A stretch of DNA of 64,000 nt from assembly GCA_005408345.1 (NCBI GenBank), contig SEMN01000160.1:434001-498000 (forward strand), given 5' to 3'. The notes beneath the pieces were generated by a model. That model had not been told where the DNA came from. It made no database searches and saw nothing but the letters and a program-made list of their open reading frames with translations. Of the stretch, positions 55,508-64,000 are shown one piece after another. Source of the stretch: Macquaria australasica (Eukaryota > Chordata > Actinopteri > Centrarchiformes > Percichthyidae). The position numbers and the translations under genes were made by a program. The stretch's first letter is position 1. The number at the start of each line of letters is the position of its first letter.

Positions 55508-58384
55508 ATAGGCTATCCCTAGCCTTATCATTTGAGTGTCAAACCGTTTCATTTAGTACAGTTATCCTTAAAGTGTTTGTTGGGCCACATAATAAACGCT
55601 GGCCTGTATTCGGTGCCCATGGGGTCAACACTGTGTATCCATGGATGTATTGTGGTGGTCTGGCTGTGCCGTTTGAGGACATCTCGACAAGTTAATTTTT
55701 CAACTGTAAAAGTCCCACTCAGTTCACATCTTCCCTCAATTCTAATGTGTCATGGGGGGGAGTAGGTGGTACACATGTGATTGAAGAGAGTAAAAGTAGA
55801 GTAGACTGGTTCTGTACGTTTTATCCACTTAGATTTAAGACTTTTAAAGACATTTGGAAGGAACAACACAAACGACGTCCCTGGAAAACCGTTACAGAAA
55901 ATAAGAGCGACCATCGACACATCAGAGGTCAGACTTCTCATTCTTTCAACAAAAGAGCAGCACATTGAAATGTAATAGGTAATATTTAAGTGTATTTAAG
56001 ACTATTAATGAATTGAATTTATGTAATCTGTCATGACATAGACAGAAAAGCAGCTGAACAGTTTTGTAACCAAAAACTAGTTTTGAATCTAAAAACATTA
56101 ATGAAATGCAGGTGCTTTCCATTTTAGATAGGGTGCACAATAAATTCAGTAAATAGTGTGTATTGCAAAACCTGTCACACATGCACAAACACTAACAGAT
56201 GATAGAGATGGTTCCCAGCAAATAAATAATAAGAAACTTTTTTTGTGCTGAAAACCTGTGAGATTTTATTTGCCCTGGGCTATCAGATACAACCACAAAG
56301 ACACTGTGCAAAGAAAGCAAAGATTAAGTCACACTTATGGAGAGTCGGCAAGCACGTATTACACAAACAAAAATGATATATATCTGCATGTACACAGTAT
56401 ATTGCCAAAAGAGTTCATGCTACAAACAACATATAAACCAATAAAATGACGGCTCGAAAAGGAATACAGGAACACAAACACCTCAATCTAAATGTTAAAA
56501 TCAATACACAGTTTAAAATATAGTTATATTCAATGTCATTCAAATCAGATTTTTAACAATGTTTTCTTTGTAATATCTGCCGTTGTTTACCGTCTTTAGT
56601 ATACTGCAAAAATCCAGCTAAGACTTGGTTCTTTACAATCTGTCTGCTGCAACAGAAACGCTTGGTCAAACATGTTTTCAGACGCTTCAGAAAGCTACAT
56701 TTACTGCTACGATAAATGCTGGTTTTATTCAACAAGACAAGGTGTTTCCCCGTAAATCTGCTGCCTCTCGATCAAAATAAACCCAAACACTCTTTTCTGA
56801 GTGAGAAAACTGTTACAACAAAGTTCAAAGCTTCTGCTCTGATACACGACTACTTGAAAGCGTTAGAAGGAAGGATACGTGAAGCACAAGGACTCCTCTA
56901 AATGATGTGCCGCCTGCATAATGTAAAGTCTCAAAAAAAGCATTCAGCATTAACGGCCATCTCAAATTGCTTTTAAGTCATCGAGCAACAACTGACATTT
57001 TCTTGTGCTGGCTGTAAGATATTTAGACTTTAGAAATAGTTCTCGTAACTGACAGTTCGCTAAGCCCCGCCCGTCGTAGTTCCTGTTGCTATGTCTGTCA
57101 AGCTTTCCATTCTCCGTTCAGATTTACTGCTGAAATTCTTATTTAAATAAGGGGGTCCCTTTTTATTTCAGAGAGAGGTAGACAAAAGCAGGATTCTCAT
57201 GACTACTGTCGCTGGCAGATTTTATCAGCTGTAGCTAGCTAATTACGCTAACGTTAGCTTCATGAGTTGGTTGAAAATGCTGTTTTTCAGCTGACTTTTT
57301 AATGTTTTCAGCTGACTCGTTTTAAATCGAGAATCTTGTAAAAGCAGTCTTGAATATGCACTTAATGGCTAAATATGTGATATCATGCTAAAAGACAGGA
57401 GCTAAGGCTACATCTCCCAGGCAAAAAGTTGGCATCCTCACTAGTTGTGATCCATGTAGAAGACATGGAAATAAAGGAGCAGTTCTTGTATTGCAGTGTA
57501 GAGATAGATAGTCCTTAGAAGAATCATAAGTACGATAAGAAAAAATGTGAGATTCAAACTGTTTTTCTGTTCTGGCCGTTTGGCTGCTTAGATTTACATA
57601 CTTGTTCATATTTTCTAACGGTTTTAAGTTTTCATTCTTAGCGTTACGAGAGAAAAGGTGCTGAGAATGAAAAGTAACCAAGTTTGGCAAACGTAACACA
57701 ACTCTGGGGAGTGTAAACTTCCCCAAATCCACTAGAGATAGCATCTAGGACCGGCTTCCACTCAGTGTGGAAATACTCCACAGTGGATGTTCAAGTCCTG
57801 AACCGGGCTTTTATTAATGTATTCAATAACACCACAAAATAACCGTTAGTTAGTGATTGATTTCTTGGCCTCGGAAGTTACTACTGTAAGCTAGATGCTC
57901 ATGACTGCAGCTTTGAGCCGATAACACACTGCAAGTAGTTAATGTTGATAGCAGTTAATGAAGAGCTCCTTGGCCTTGGAAGTTACGCTTGATTACTACT
58001 GTACGTATTATTATTATTATTATTATAAATGATGGTGACAATAATGCACTTTATTTGCACAGGACTTTTAGCAATACATTTCAATCAAACATTTGCTGCT
58101 TACGTTAGAGCAGAGAAGCGCACCGTTTAGTCCATTCTTCACACCTTTGCTCTTTTGTTAAAAACACCACATCAACACGTGAAGAAATCTAAAGCTCGAC
58201 AGGCCTGCCGCGCCTAGTAACGGTTGCTTAGCTATGATTGGACGCTCGCTGGTCGGGGGAGGGGTTTAGCGAACGATCAATTTCTCTACGTTCCAACATT
58301 TGGCACTGCACAAGGTGAAACAATGAATCCAAAAATGTAATTGCCTTTTGGCTCTCCAAATTAACTTGGATCTCCTTGGCTATA
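55508..58384. other. No coding exon; intergenic sequence downstream of smarca2
   Basis: Holds (TTA)n at 58009-58024 and two related GC-rich pieces, 57050-57260 (TTCGCTAAGCCCCGCCCGTC) and 58190-58270 (GATTGGACGCTCGCTGG, inverted GGGGTTTAGCGAAC), probably ends of one dispersed element. Alternative longer smarca2 3' UTRs could extend into this stretch. No conserved frame. Confidence 0.4.
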
Positions 58385-58772
58385 TATTCATATATATATT
58401 TGTTTTTATTACACATTTAAAAAATTTGGATATTAATATTTCATTTTCTAAAAGTGCAAGCAAGCAAGTACAAATGAAGCAAAAGCACGTATAGCATGAC
58501 CAAATCATTTTTTTTTTTTCTCCATACAGAGTTAAAAAATATACTACAAAATTGTCTTAAAAACAAGAATATAAGCCGATTGGTATTGCTGTAGCTTATT
58601 GATTATTAGTAATACATTTCCAAGCTGGTGGGAGAAGGGGGCGACAATACACACCACAGACAGACAACGAGGACAAATGAAATAAAATTAAAAAGAAAAT
58701 TAACCTGAACAACAGTAATGGAAGATATTGTCCTTTTTGTTTATAAGTGCTATAAACAACATCCTCACGTCC
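58385..58772 (-). other. smarca2: smarca2 3' untranslated region (probable extent)
   Basis: Follows the TGA on the minus strand. U-rich sequence ends with GTGTAATAAAAACAAATATA, giving a poly(A) signal about 365 nt after the stop, with cleavage expected near 58385. Internal stretches such as TTGTAGTATATTTTTTAAC are AU-rich. The exact end is inferred; longer forms using later signals are possible. Confidence 0.55.
58405..58410 (-). terminator. smarca2: AATAAA poly(A) signal of smarca2
   Basis: First canonical AATAAA on the minus strand after the stop codon, in an AT-rich setting (GTAATAAAAAC). Confidence 0.55.
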
Positions 58773-58808
58773 TCAGTCATCGTCGCTCTTGCTCTTGTCT
58801 GACTGATC
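58773..58808 (-). CDS. smarca2: smarca2 last coding exon
   Basis: Follows a CTGCAG acceptor and encodes DQSDKSKSDDD then TGA. It is joined in phase 0 to the exon at 61013-61146, giving a tail QDDN-DQSDKSKSDDD. Mammalian SMARCA2 ends with a similar short acidic Ser/Asp-rich tail, though the residues differ. The exon holds only 11 codons and is recognised from splice phase, acidity and position, not from strong identity. The tail is downstream of the bromodomain and is presumed unstructured. Confidence 0.75.
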   Translation of the reverse strand, partial: DQSDKSKSDDD

Positions 58809-61012
58809 CTGCAGAAAGAGACAGAGAGAGGGAGATTTAAAGGGAGACAAAGAGACAGAGGAGAGAGGGAGAACGCCGTGTGATGAAGGTTTATTATCTG
58901 TAGAGAGCATAAACAAGGTGGTGTAGGTCATCACAAGCTGAATATATCAACACCCCTGAAATAAGAAAGAAAGATCTCCAGAGGAAGAAGGTGTGAAGGT
59001 GAAGCCAGTGCCCTTTCCTTACATCCTCCTGTCTAGATTCAGTTTCTACGCAGAAGGTGATGGGTGGGTGGGGGGTCGGGCTGTAAAGGAGGATGAGGAC
59101 TTTGATGAAGACCCTTTGGAAATTCAGGAGGGACAGATGGTTTTTAATCTGTGGTTAAGCAGCGAGTGGAGTGAGAGATAAAGAGAGACAGAAAGAGACA
59201 AGACTTTGCTTTGATCTCGCTGCACAAAAGAGTATGAGAGTATGTTACCACCATGACTGACAGACAGCTGAGGAAATCACTATACGCTGCATTTGTATTC
59301 ACAGAGTAACGTGGCTTTTGGCCGTGCTCTGGCAAAGGTCTTATTTTGGCTGAGCTGTTTACATTAACCTCCTCAAACACCCTGCAGTTCGATATCACTG
59401 TTGGCATGAATAAACACTGGCCTCAAGCTGTCCAGTTATGCTGAATATTGATCAGAATCTAATGGAGGAGAAACAACTTCTGACCCCCTATAGATTTAAT
59501 ATTAAGGTAGTGCTCACTGCTGTTTTTAATGACATCAAAATGCTCCCTGTCATACTCTTAAACTGGATTAATACTTCTGCATTAGCGGTGATTCAGACCG
59601 AAAACAGCCATGCGTTAAAACAAGGCAGGCGGGCTGCGTTGGTGTGAGACAATGAAATACTAAATAAGTCTATAAATAAGTCCAGTTGGAGTAACAGATT
59701 AAGTGTGTAAAGGCTTATCAGATACCAAAACACTGCATGACAGGATTTTACAGCTCTGGAACGTTATCACAGCGGCAACTATTTCATCTTTCATCCTTTT
59801 AAAATGTAACTCCGCATCAGGATATACGGAGGGGACCCCAAGAACAGAAGTTTCTGATGTCGGTAGACATTGTTGATGGTGAACACAACATGAGGCAAGT
59901 TGAAAAAAGGCTCGGTTATCTTCTCCTTTTCAGTAACACATCTGGGAAAGACATTTCCACTGCACACCTTCTGCTCACCGTGACCCCCGGCTCAGTAAAC
60001 ATAATGACCCCACTGAGTAGCCTCAAATTCAGGAATAAAAAAAGGCAGACCTTTCGACCGTCGCTGGTATCACAAAGTGAATGAAAAACGTGAACTTGGT
60101 TACTGTGGGGAATATATATGAAGCACAATATGACACACGGTGGGGGCTTCCATTAACCCCTTGTGTCAAGTATAAATCCAGCTTTTTACTCCAGGTTTGT
60201 TCAAATAGTGACAACTCAAAGCACAATGAGAGTGGAGAGTTTTTCCTTGCCATTGTCGCCTAGTGCTGCTCATGGTGGGAACTGTTGGGTCTCTGTAAAT
60301 GTAAGGAGTCGGCCTAGACCTGCTCTGTATGAAAAAGTGCCCTGAGATAACTGTTATGATATGGCGCTATATAAATAAAACTGAATTGAAATTGAATTGA
60401 GATTGTTTCACAGTAACTCCATTACTTGCTGCTGTGAAACTGATGTCTGCTTTTCACCAATCACAACTTGAATTATCAATATTATTAGCTATTTCTATGG
60501 CACAAAGCCCAATTTTTGTGTTTCACTGTAAATGTACTGCTGTTTTCTGTTTTTTCTTCTACCAATAATTTGACTTAATTGCCTGCACCTGGCATCCCAG
60601 GTGTGAAACAGATGCCGATTTGACAGCAGGAAGGAAACCAGCGGGACTTTGGATCATGACAACCGGAATTGAACTCCACCGTGTTCGACAAATATTGTCA
60701 AACAGCGTGCTATTGCTCATGCTCCATGAAAAAAAAAAACCCCATTAGTGATAAGCTGCTATTGTGAGCTTTCCTAAGATGTGGTAGCCAATATTATTAA
60801 AATTATTTGATAGTTGTAATTTATGTTAGTGTCTTTTCCATTTGAATTTATTTCTCTCATTTGCCCATGAATAATGTTCACATGAAGGAGACCTGCTGAG
60901 TTCGAAACAGTCTATTTTGCCTGACAGCAAAGAATTAGTCTTTCCTGAGTAGAGGATCACTGAAATGTGTGCTGATGATGCAGTGAAATACGGTGGAAGT
61001 GGAATGACCTAC
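58809..61012 (-). other. smarca2: smarca2 last intron
   Basis: 2.2 kb from donor AAT|GTAGGT to acceptor TTTCTGCAG. Contains an L2 tail in the opposite orientation (60236-60400). The plus-strand frame at 58993-59181 with an acidic run is intronic and not conserved. Confidence 0.75.
60236..60400 (+). mobile_element. Very short L2 3' tail
   Basis: GAGAGTTTTTCCTTGCCATT, CTCATGGTGGGAACTGTTGG, GGCGCTATATAAATAAAACT and a TGAATTGAAATTGAATTG tail, matching 25990-26158 closely. Only the last 165 bp of the element are present, antisense to smarca2 in its last intron. Confidence 0.9.
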
Positions 61013-61146
61013 ATTGTCATCCTGGTCTTCGTCGCTGTCGTCGTCGCTGACCACCGGCTTGGCCTTCCCTCGGCTCTGCCTCTTCTTGCCTTTGTCATGG
61101 CTGCGTGCCTCCTTACTCAGCTTGATCTTAACCCGCACCGACTTGG
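61013..61146 (-). CDS. smarca2: smarca2 penultimate coding exon
   Basis: After the acceptor TTCATTCAG the exon completes a split Ala codon and encodes KSVRVKIKLSKEARSHDKGK, then KRQSRGKAKPVVSDDDSDED and QDDN before a GTAGGT donor. It corresponds to the human SMARCA2 segment KSVKVKIKL...RGKAKPVVSD, the basic nuclear tail after the bromodomain. SMARCA2 is one of two alternative ATPases of BAF (SWI/SNF) complexes, which slide or evict nucleosomes using ATP. 134 bp; a 2-base start and phase-0 end agree with both neighbours. The alternative donor four bases on (GTAG|GTCATT) would give a basic C terminus and is less likely. Confidence 0.92.
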
Positions 61147-62013
61147 CTGAATGAAGCACAAGGGGAAGGTAGGAGTGATTTAAGGTCCCACCAAAATAAG
61201 TCTTACATAACTGCTTTTATTATTGTTTGCTGAGTCAGAAAACATAAATGATGCTTATCTAAGTTTCTACCTACATTTAGGCTCAGAGGACGGGGTGATT
61301 ATATCTGGATTAACCTGTTTATGTTTAACTGACAAGCTGCCATAAAAATTTTGATTTAATTTGTGTCCCGTTTATTTTTTTTAATATCATATGAATCTAT
61401 GTCAATTAGAGCTGAAACAATAAGTCTATTGACAGAAAAATGAATCTCCAACAATTCTGATAAAACAATTACATGTTTAAATCATTTTTCAAGCAAATGT
61501 GTCAGCTTCTTAAATAAGAATATTTCCTGGAAACGTTAAGTGCTCATTCTCAAAAAAGGCATTTTCTTTTTTACTTTTAAGATTATGCTTATGAATCAGT
61601 TTAGGAATAAAATGAAACCATCCTAACTCTACATCTACTTATTTGCTCTTTCTGGAGTTTTCAACTGCTTCACACAGTGTTTTTCACAGTCTTCATCTCA
61701 GTCTTTCTGGAGCTTTTAATCAGTTTTCCTCTTCTGGGAAAGACCAGTTGAAAGCTCCAGAAAAAGCTATTAAAAGATTTTTTTTCTTCAAACAACTATT
61801 TCCAATGTAAAGAATGAATTTTCATGCCATGCAAGTTTTTCCCCCCAAAGTGCAGTTACAATTGTAATCTTCATTCCTGTCTTTTACATTATATTTTCAT
61901 TCTGTGCTACAGTTTGAAGGCAACAGTGGTCCATACTGCTCCCAGTGGGATGAAACAAGTGTGTGGGTGTGTGTGTTTATTTGAATGCATGTCCTAGAAA
62001 TGGTGTGTCTTAC
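61147..62013 (-). other. smarca2: smarca2 intron
   Basis: 867 bp between donor GAGG|GTAAGA and acceptor TTCATTCAG. Includes a hAT-MITE left end (61407-61530) and an R2-like stretch (61650-61760). Confidence 0.8.
61407..61530 (+). mobile_element. hAT MITE fragment in smarca2 intron
   Basis: TAGAGCTGAAACAATAAGTC, TCAAGCAAATGTGTCAGC and AAGAATATTTCCTGG: the left part of the 49878-50176 family. Right terminus absent. Confidence 0.6.
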
Positions 62014-62140
62014 CCTCTGCCTCTGACTCATCCTCGTCATCATCATCCTCATCGCTATCATCTTCACTCTCTTCGTCCTTGGCAATCTTCTGCCTGGCAC
62101 TCTTAAACACAGATTGAAGGACAATGGAGTCCTCGTATAT
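62014..62140 (-). CDS. smarca2: smarca2 exon: end of bromodomain and acidic stretch
   Basis: From the acceptor CACCTTCCGCAG in phase 0 the exon encodes IYEDSIVLQSVFKSARQKIA and KDEESEDDSDEDDDDEDESE, ending in a split codon after EAE at donor GG|GTAAGA. IYEDSIVLQSVF is the last helix of the SMARCA2/4 bromodomain, which binds acetylated histone tails. KSARQKIAK, rather than TSVRQKIEK, marks SMARCA2 and not SMARCA4. The following Asp/Glu run is the acidic linker before the basic tail. 42 codons plus one base. The helicase core and most of the bromodomain lie beyond the window's right edge. Confidence 0.95.
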
Positions 62141-63004
62141 CTGCGGAAGGTGGGGGGGATAGAAGACTGGATGGTATAAACAGTTCCTTGAACAGCATGA
62201 ATGGCATGCATGTATTACTGGGAATATGGGAGAAAGGAGCCTGCTGGACAAAAGGTGGATGTGGGTAGGGATAATAAAGGAGGAGAGATTGAGCATTAAT
62301 GAGGCGATAAATGGGAGAAAAGTAAAACTGGCAGGTAGGGGGCTACAAATAGAGCAAGTAGCTTATTATTATTAATAGATACCTACTCTTTAAAAGGAAG
62401 TATAGGAATTAAATAAAGACCATTTTCTAAGAAAGCAATGAAACAGTGCTCTGTCCAGAGAAACATGTTTTTTTGTTTTGTTTTTTGCCTCTGTCTCTTT
62501 GGATTGGTATAATTATTACAGACACCTTTGGTAAGCTTCAAGGACAAAGCCAAGCCTCTCCAAAAAATAACAGAGGAAGAGTATATGGGTGTCAAACTAT
62601 GTGCGATAGAGCATGGGCTTCAACAAACTACAGAAAAATAGTAAAAAATGCCCATCAAGAGCCTCTGGTAGCTGAGTGGTTAAGAAGCATACCATATAAG
62701 CACAACATCCTCTGGGAATTTATGATGGTGATAGTGATATGACATGCAACAGAGTCCAAGGTGATGCCTTCAAATGTTTTGTTTTCTCAAACTAACAGTC
62801 CAAAACCAAATATATTCAATCTATTAGGGCTGCCAAGATTAGTCGACTAGTCACGATTACGTCGACAACTAATTTAATAATCGACGTCGTCGTTTATTTT
62901 TTGAAGCTTTGTTTTTCTCTCAAAACTGCCGCTGTACCTTCCGCTGCCTTGTCTGCCTTTCTGTCCTTGACGCACATGCGCAGTAGTGGTAATCGGGATC
63001 AGCT

Positions 63005-63298
63005 GTGATGTCACCGGAAAAGTTATGCCCAGTATCAACAGTATCGTGGCTTAACCGCAAACGGAGCTCAAAAGTTTGGGAGCATTTTATCAAAAGAAAT
63101 GAAAAGAATGTGCAATGCAAAATCTGCAAGGCAGAACTTGCCTTCCATGGGAGCACTACAGCGATGCACGAGCATTTGAAAAGAAAGCACGTTGTTGTAG
63201 CTGAATCTGATTCAATTTCTGACGAAGAGGGACAGTTAGCTGCTAACATTAATGTCAACAGTGAGCTACTTACTTATATTGATAAATGTAAACGTTAA
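63005..63298 (+). pseudogene. hAT transposase N-terminus with BED zinc finger
   Basis: 97 codons open with an ATG. Residues 20-65 form a BED finger: SSKVWEHFIKRNEKNVQCKI then CKAELAFHGSTTAMHEHLKR and KH, with the C-x2-C and H-x4-H ligands (QCKICK and HEHLKRKH) and the aromatic W/F near the start intact. BED fingers bind transposon ends or host DNA in ZBED-type hAT transposases. An acidic linker (DSISDEEGQ) follows. The catalytic RNase H-like domain is not attached. An intact finger on a truncated protein could act as a competitor for binding, but expression is unknown. Confidence 0.85.
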
Positions 63299-63426
63299 CA
63301 TTAACGATGACGATTTCATCAGCCTTAGCACACTTATGTTATGTGTTTGCTGTAACGTTATAACAGTGATGTCATGTTTGAATAGGAAATGTGATAACGC
63401 TAATGTTTATAACGCTACGTTACAGT

Positions 63427-63597
63427 GCTAAAAAAATACGTTCCTCTGCAATGGACAACTGTGTTACCAAGGCAACAACATGCACACCTGGGCAGGTAAA
63501 TGTCCTGACTGAAGCAATCTTGAACATGTTGGTGACGGACATGAGACCCCTGTCCATGGTTGGCGATGAAGCTGCTACAAGCTGCAAAGTTCATTAA
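63427..63597 (+). pseudogene. hAT transposase internal fragment
   Basis: After a CGTTACAG acceptor-like site the frame reads CVTKATTCTPGQVNVLTEAI then LNMLVTDMRPLSMVGDEA and soon a stop. LTxAIxxMLVTDMRPLSxVxDEGF is the usual start of the hAT catalytic region; here EGF is lost and the sequence jumps to the 3' end. It belongs to the same gene as the BED exon, but I could not find a splice joining the two in frame. Confidence 0.7.
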
Positions 63598-63890
63598 AAG
63601 TTGAATGGACTGTCATCTTAATTGTCTTTATTTTTTAATTAGCACATAACTTAAACACTTCAAGCTGGAAGCTAATGATGGTTATATAAGAGCAGCTGCA
63701 TGCTGGTGCGATACGCTGCAATTTAGGTATGATCCGATTAGTCGACTAATCAAAAAAAATAATCGGTGACTAGTCGATTATCAAAATAATCGTTTGTGGC
63801 AGCCCTACAATCTATAGTTATATAACACACAAAAAAGTACAAAATCTTCATATTAGAAAAGTGTTTTGAATTTTTACTTGATAATCAAAA

Positions 63891-63945
63891 TGGTTGACGA
63901 TTAATTTTCTGTCAATTGAATTAACAATTAATTGTTTCAGCACTA
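63891..63945 (-). mobile_element. hAT MITE end
   Basis: On the minus strand TAGTGCTGAAACAATTAATT followed by GTTAATTCAATTGACAG, the left terminus of the 49878 family. Rest missing. Confidence 0.6.
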
Positions 63946-63982
63946 CTTGAGAGTGACAGCCTGCAGACTTGTGGCTCTCTAT

Positions 63983-64000
63983 TACACACACACACACACA
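63983..64000. repeat. (CA)n microsatellite at the window edge
   Basis: Eight or more CA dinucleotides, continuing beyond the right edge. Confidence 0.9.

Larger units (their letters stand above)
62825..63807 (+). mobile_element. hAT DNA transposon, internally deleted, perfect 8-bp TSD
   Basis: Starts TAGGGCTGCCAAGATTAG and ends, inverted, TAGGGCTGCCACAAACG; the first 11 bases are identical. CAATCTAT occurs directly on both sides (62817-62824 and 63808-63815), a perfect 8-bp duplication diagnostic of hAT. Sub-terminal GTCGACTAGTC/ACTAGTCGATT words are partly mirrored. At 983 bp it is far shorter than an autonomous hAT but retains pieces of a transposase gene. It sits in a smarca2 intron in the opposite orientation. 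Confidence 0.95.
62141..64000 (-). other. smarca2: smarca2 intron, running off the window
   Basis: Intron upstream of the bromodomain-end exon. It contains a hAT element (62825-63807), a MITE end (63891-63945) and a (CA)n tract at the edge. No further smarca2 exon is visible to 64000. Confidence 0.75.

Noticed and set aside
58993..59181. Plus-strand acidic frame as an exon
   Set aside because: It lies in a smarca2 intron in antisense, lacks splice support and shows no conserved pattern.
61013..62140. SMARCA4 (BRG1) as the gene identity
   Set aside because: SVFKSARQKIAK and RGKAKPVVSD follow SMARCA2; the SMARCA4-type TSVRQKIEK is absent.

Overview
The window is vertebrate nuclear DNA, almost certainly from a ray-finned (teleost) fish. 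Only one host gene is recognisable: the 3' end of smarca2 (BRM, a SWI/SNF chromatin-remodelling ATPase). It lies on the minus strand at the right-hand end, with three coding exons at 62014-62140, 61013-61146 and 58773-58808 and a probable 3' UTR down to about 58385. Splice phases agree across all three exons, and the peptide follows the known end of the SMARCA2 bromodomain and acidic/basic tail. Organism evidence: intron-rich gene structure, L2-clade and other LINEs with fish-like 3' tails, a tRNA-derived SINE with the teleost-typical body, several hAT-type MITEs and a fish-type LTR.

The other 58 kb lie downstream of smarca2. I see no convincing host exon there; it reads as a gene-poor intergenic tract filled with decayed mobile elements, microsatellites and stretches that look unique. 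Layout: 1-204 LINE endonuclease fragment; 214-1327 a 17-bp-monomer minisatellite with a 156-bp higher-order unit; 1754-4652 a decayed multi-exon integrase-like gene with two in-frame TGA codons and a LINE in one intron; 5.8-16.4 kb a SINE, MITE-like repeats and a long inverted LINE remnant (11.4-13.2 kb); 18.4-18.8 kb a solo-LTR-like segment; 22.4-26.3 kb a nest of three elements including an L2 LINE with a 450-codon open reverse transcriptase frame; 26.8-58 kb scattered MITEs, LINE tails and apparently unique sequence.

DNA transposon relics are the best-resolved class after smarca2. A hAT element (62825-63807) has matching TIRs and a perfect 8-bp target-site duplication and still encodes a BED zinc finger. 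Another family (38695-39124, 54398-54715, 29219-29611) is flanked by perfect 6-bp duplications in both complete copies. A 299-bp hAT MITE (49878-50176), a 482-bp MITE (35084-35565) and a 265-bp element with 45-bp TIRs (36843-37107) are also well delimited.

I found no operon, CRISPR array, tRNA gene or other clearly novel functional system. The most unusual points are the integrase-like gene whose only visible lesions are two TGA codons, the 6-bp-duplication MITE family, a 105-bp near-identical inverted duplication 3.5 kb apart, the higher-order satellite, and a few homeodomain-site-rich unique segments that could be conserved enhancers. Family names rest on recall and by-eye comparison, since no database search was possible.
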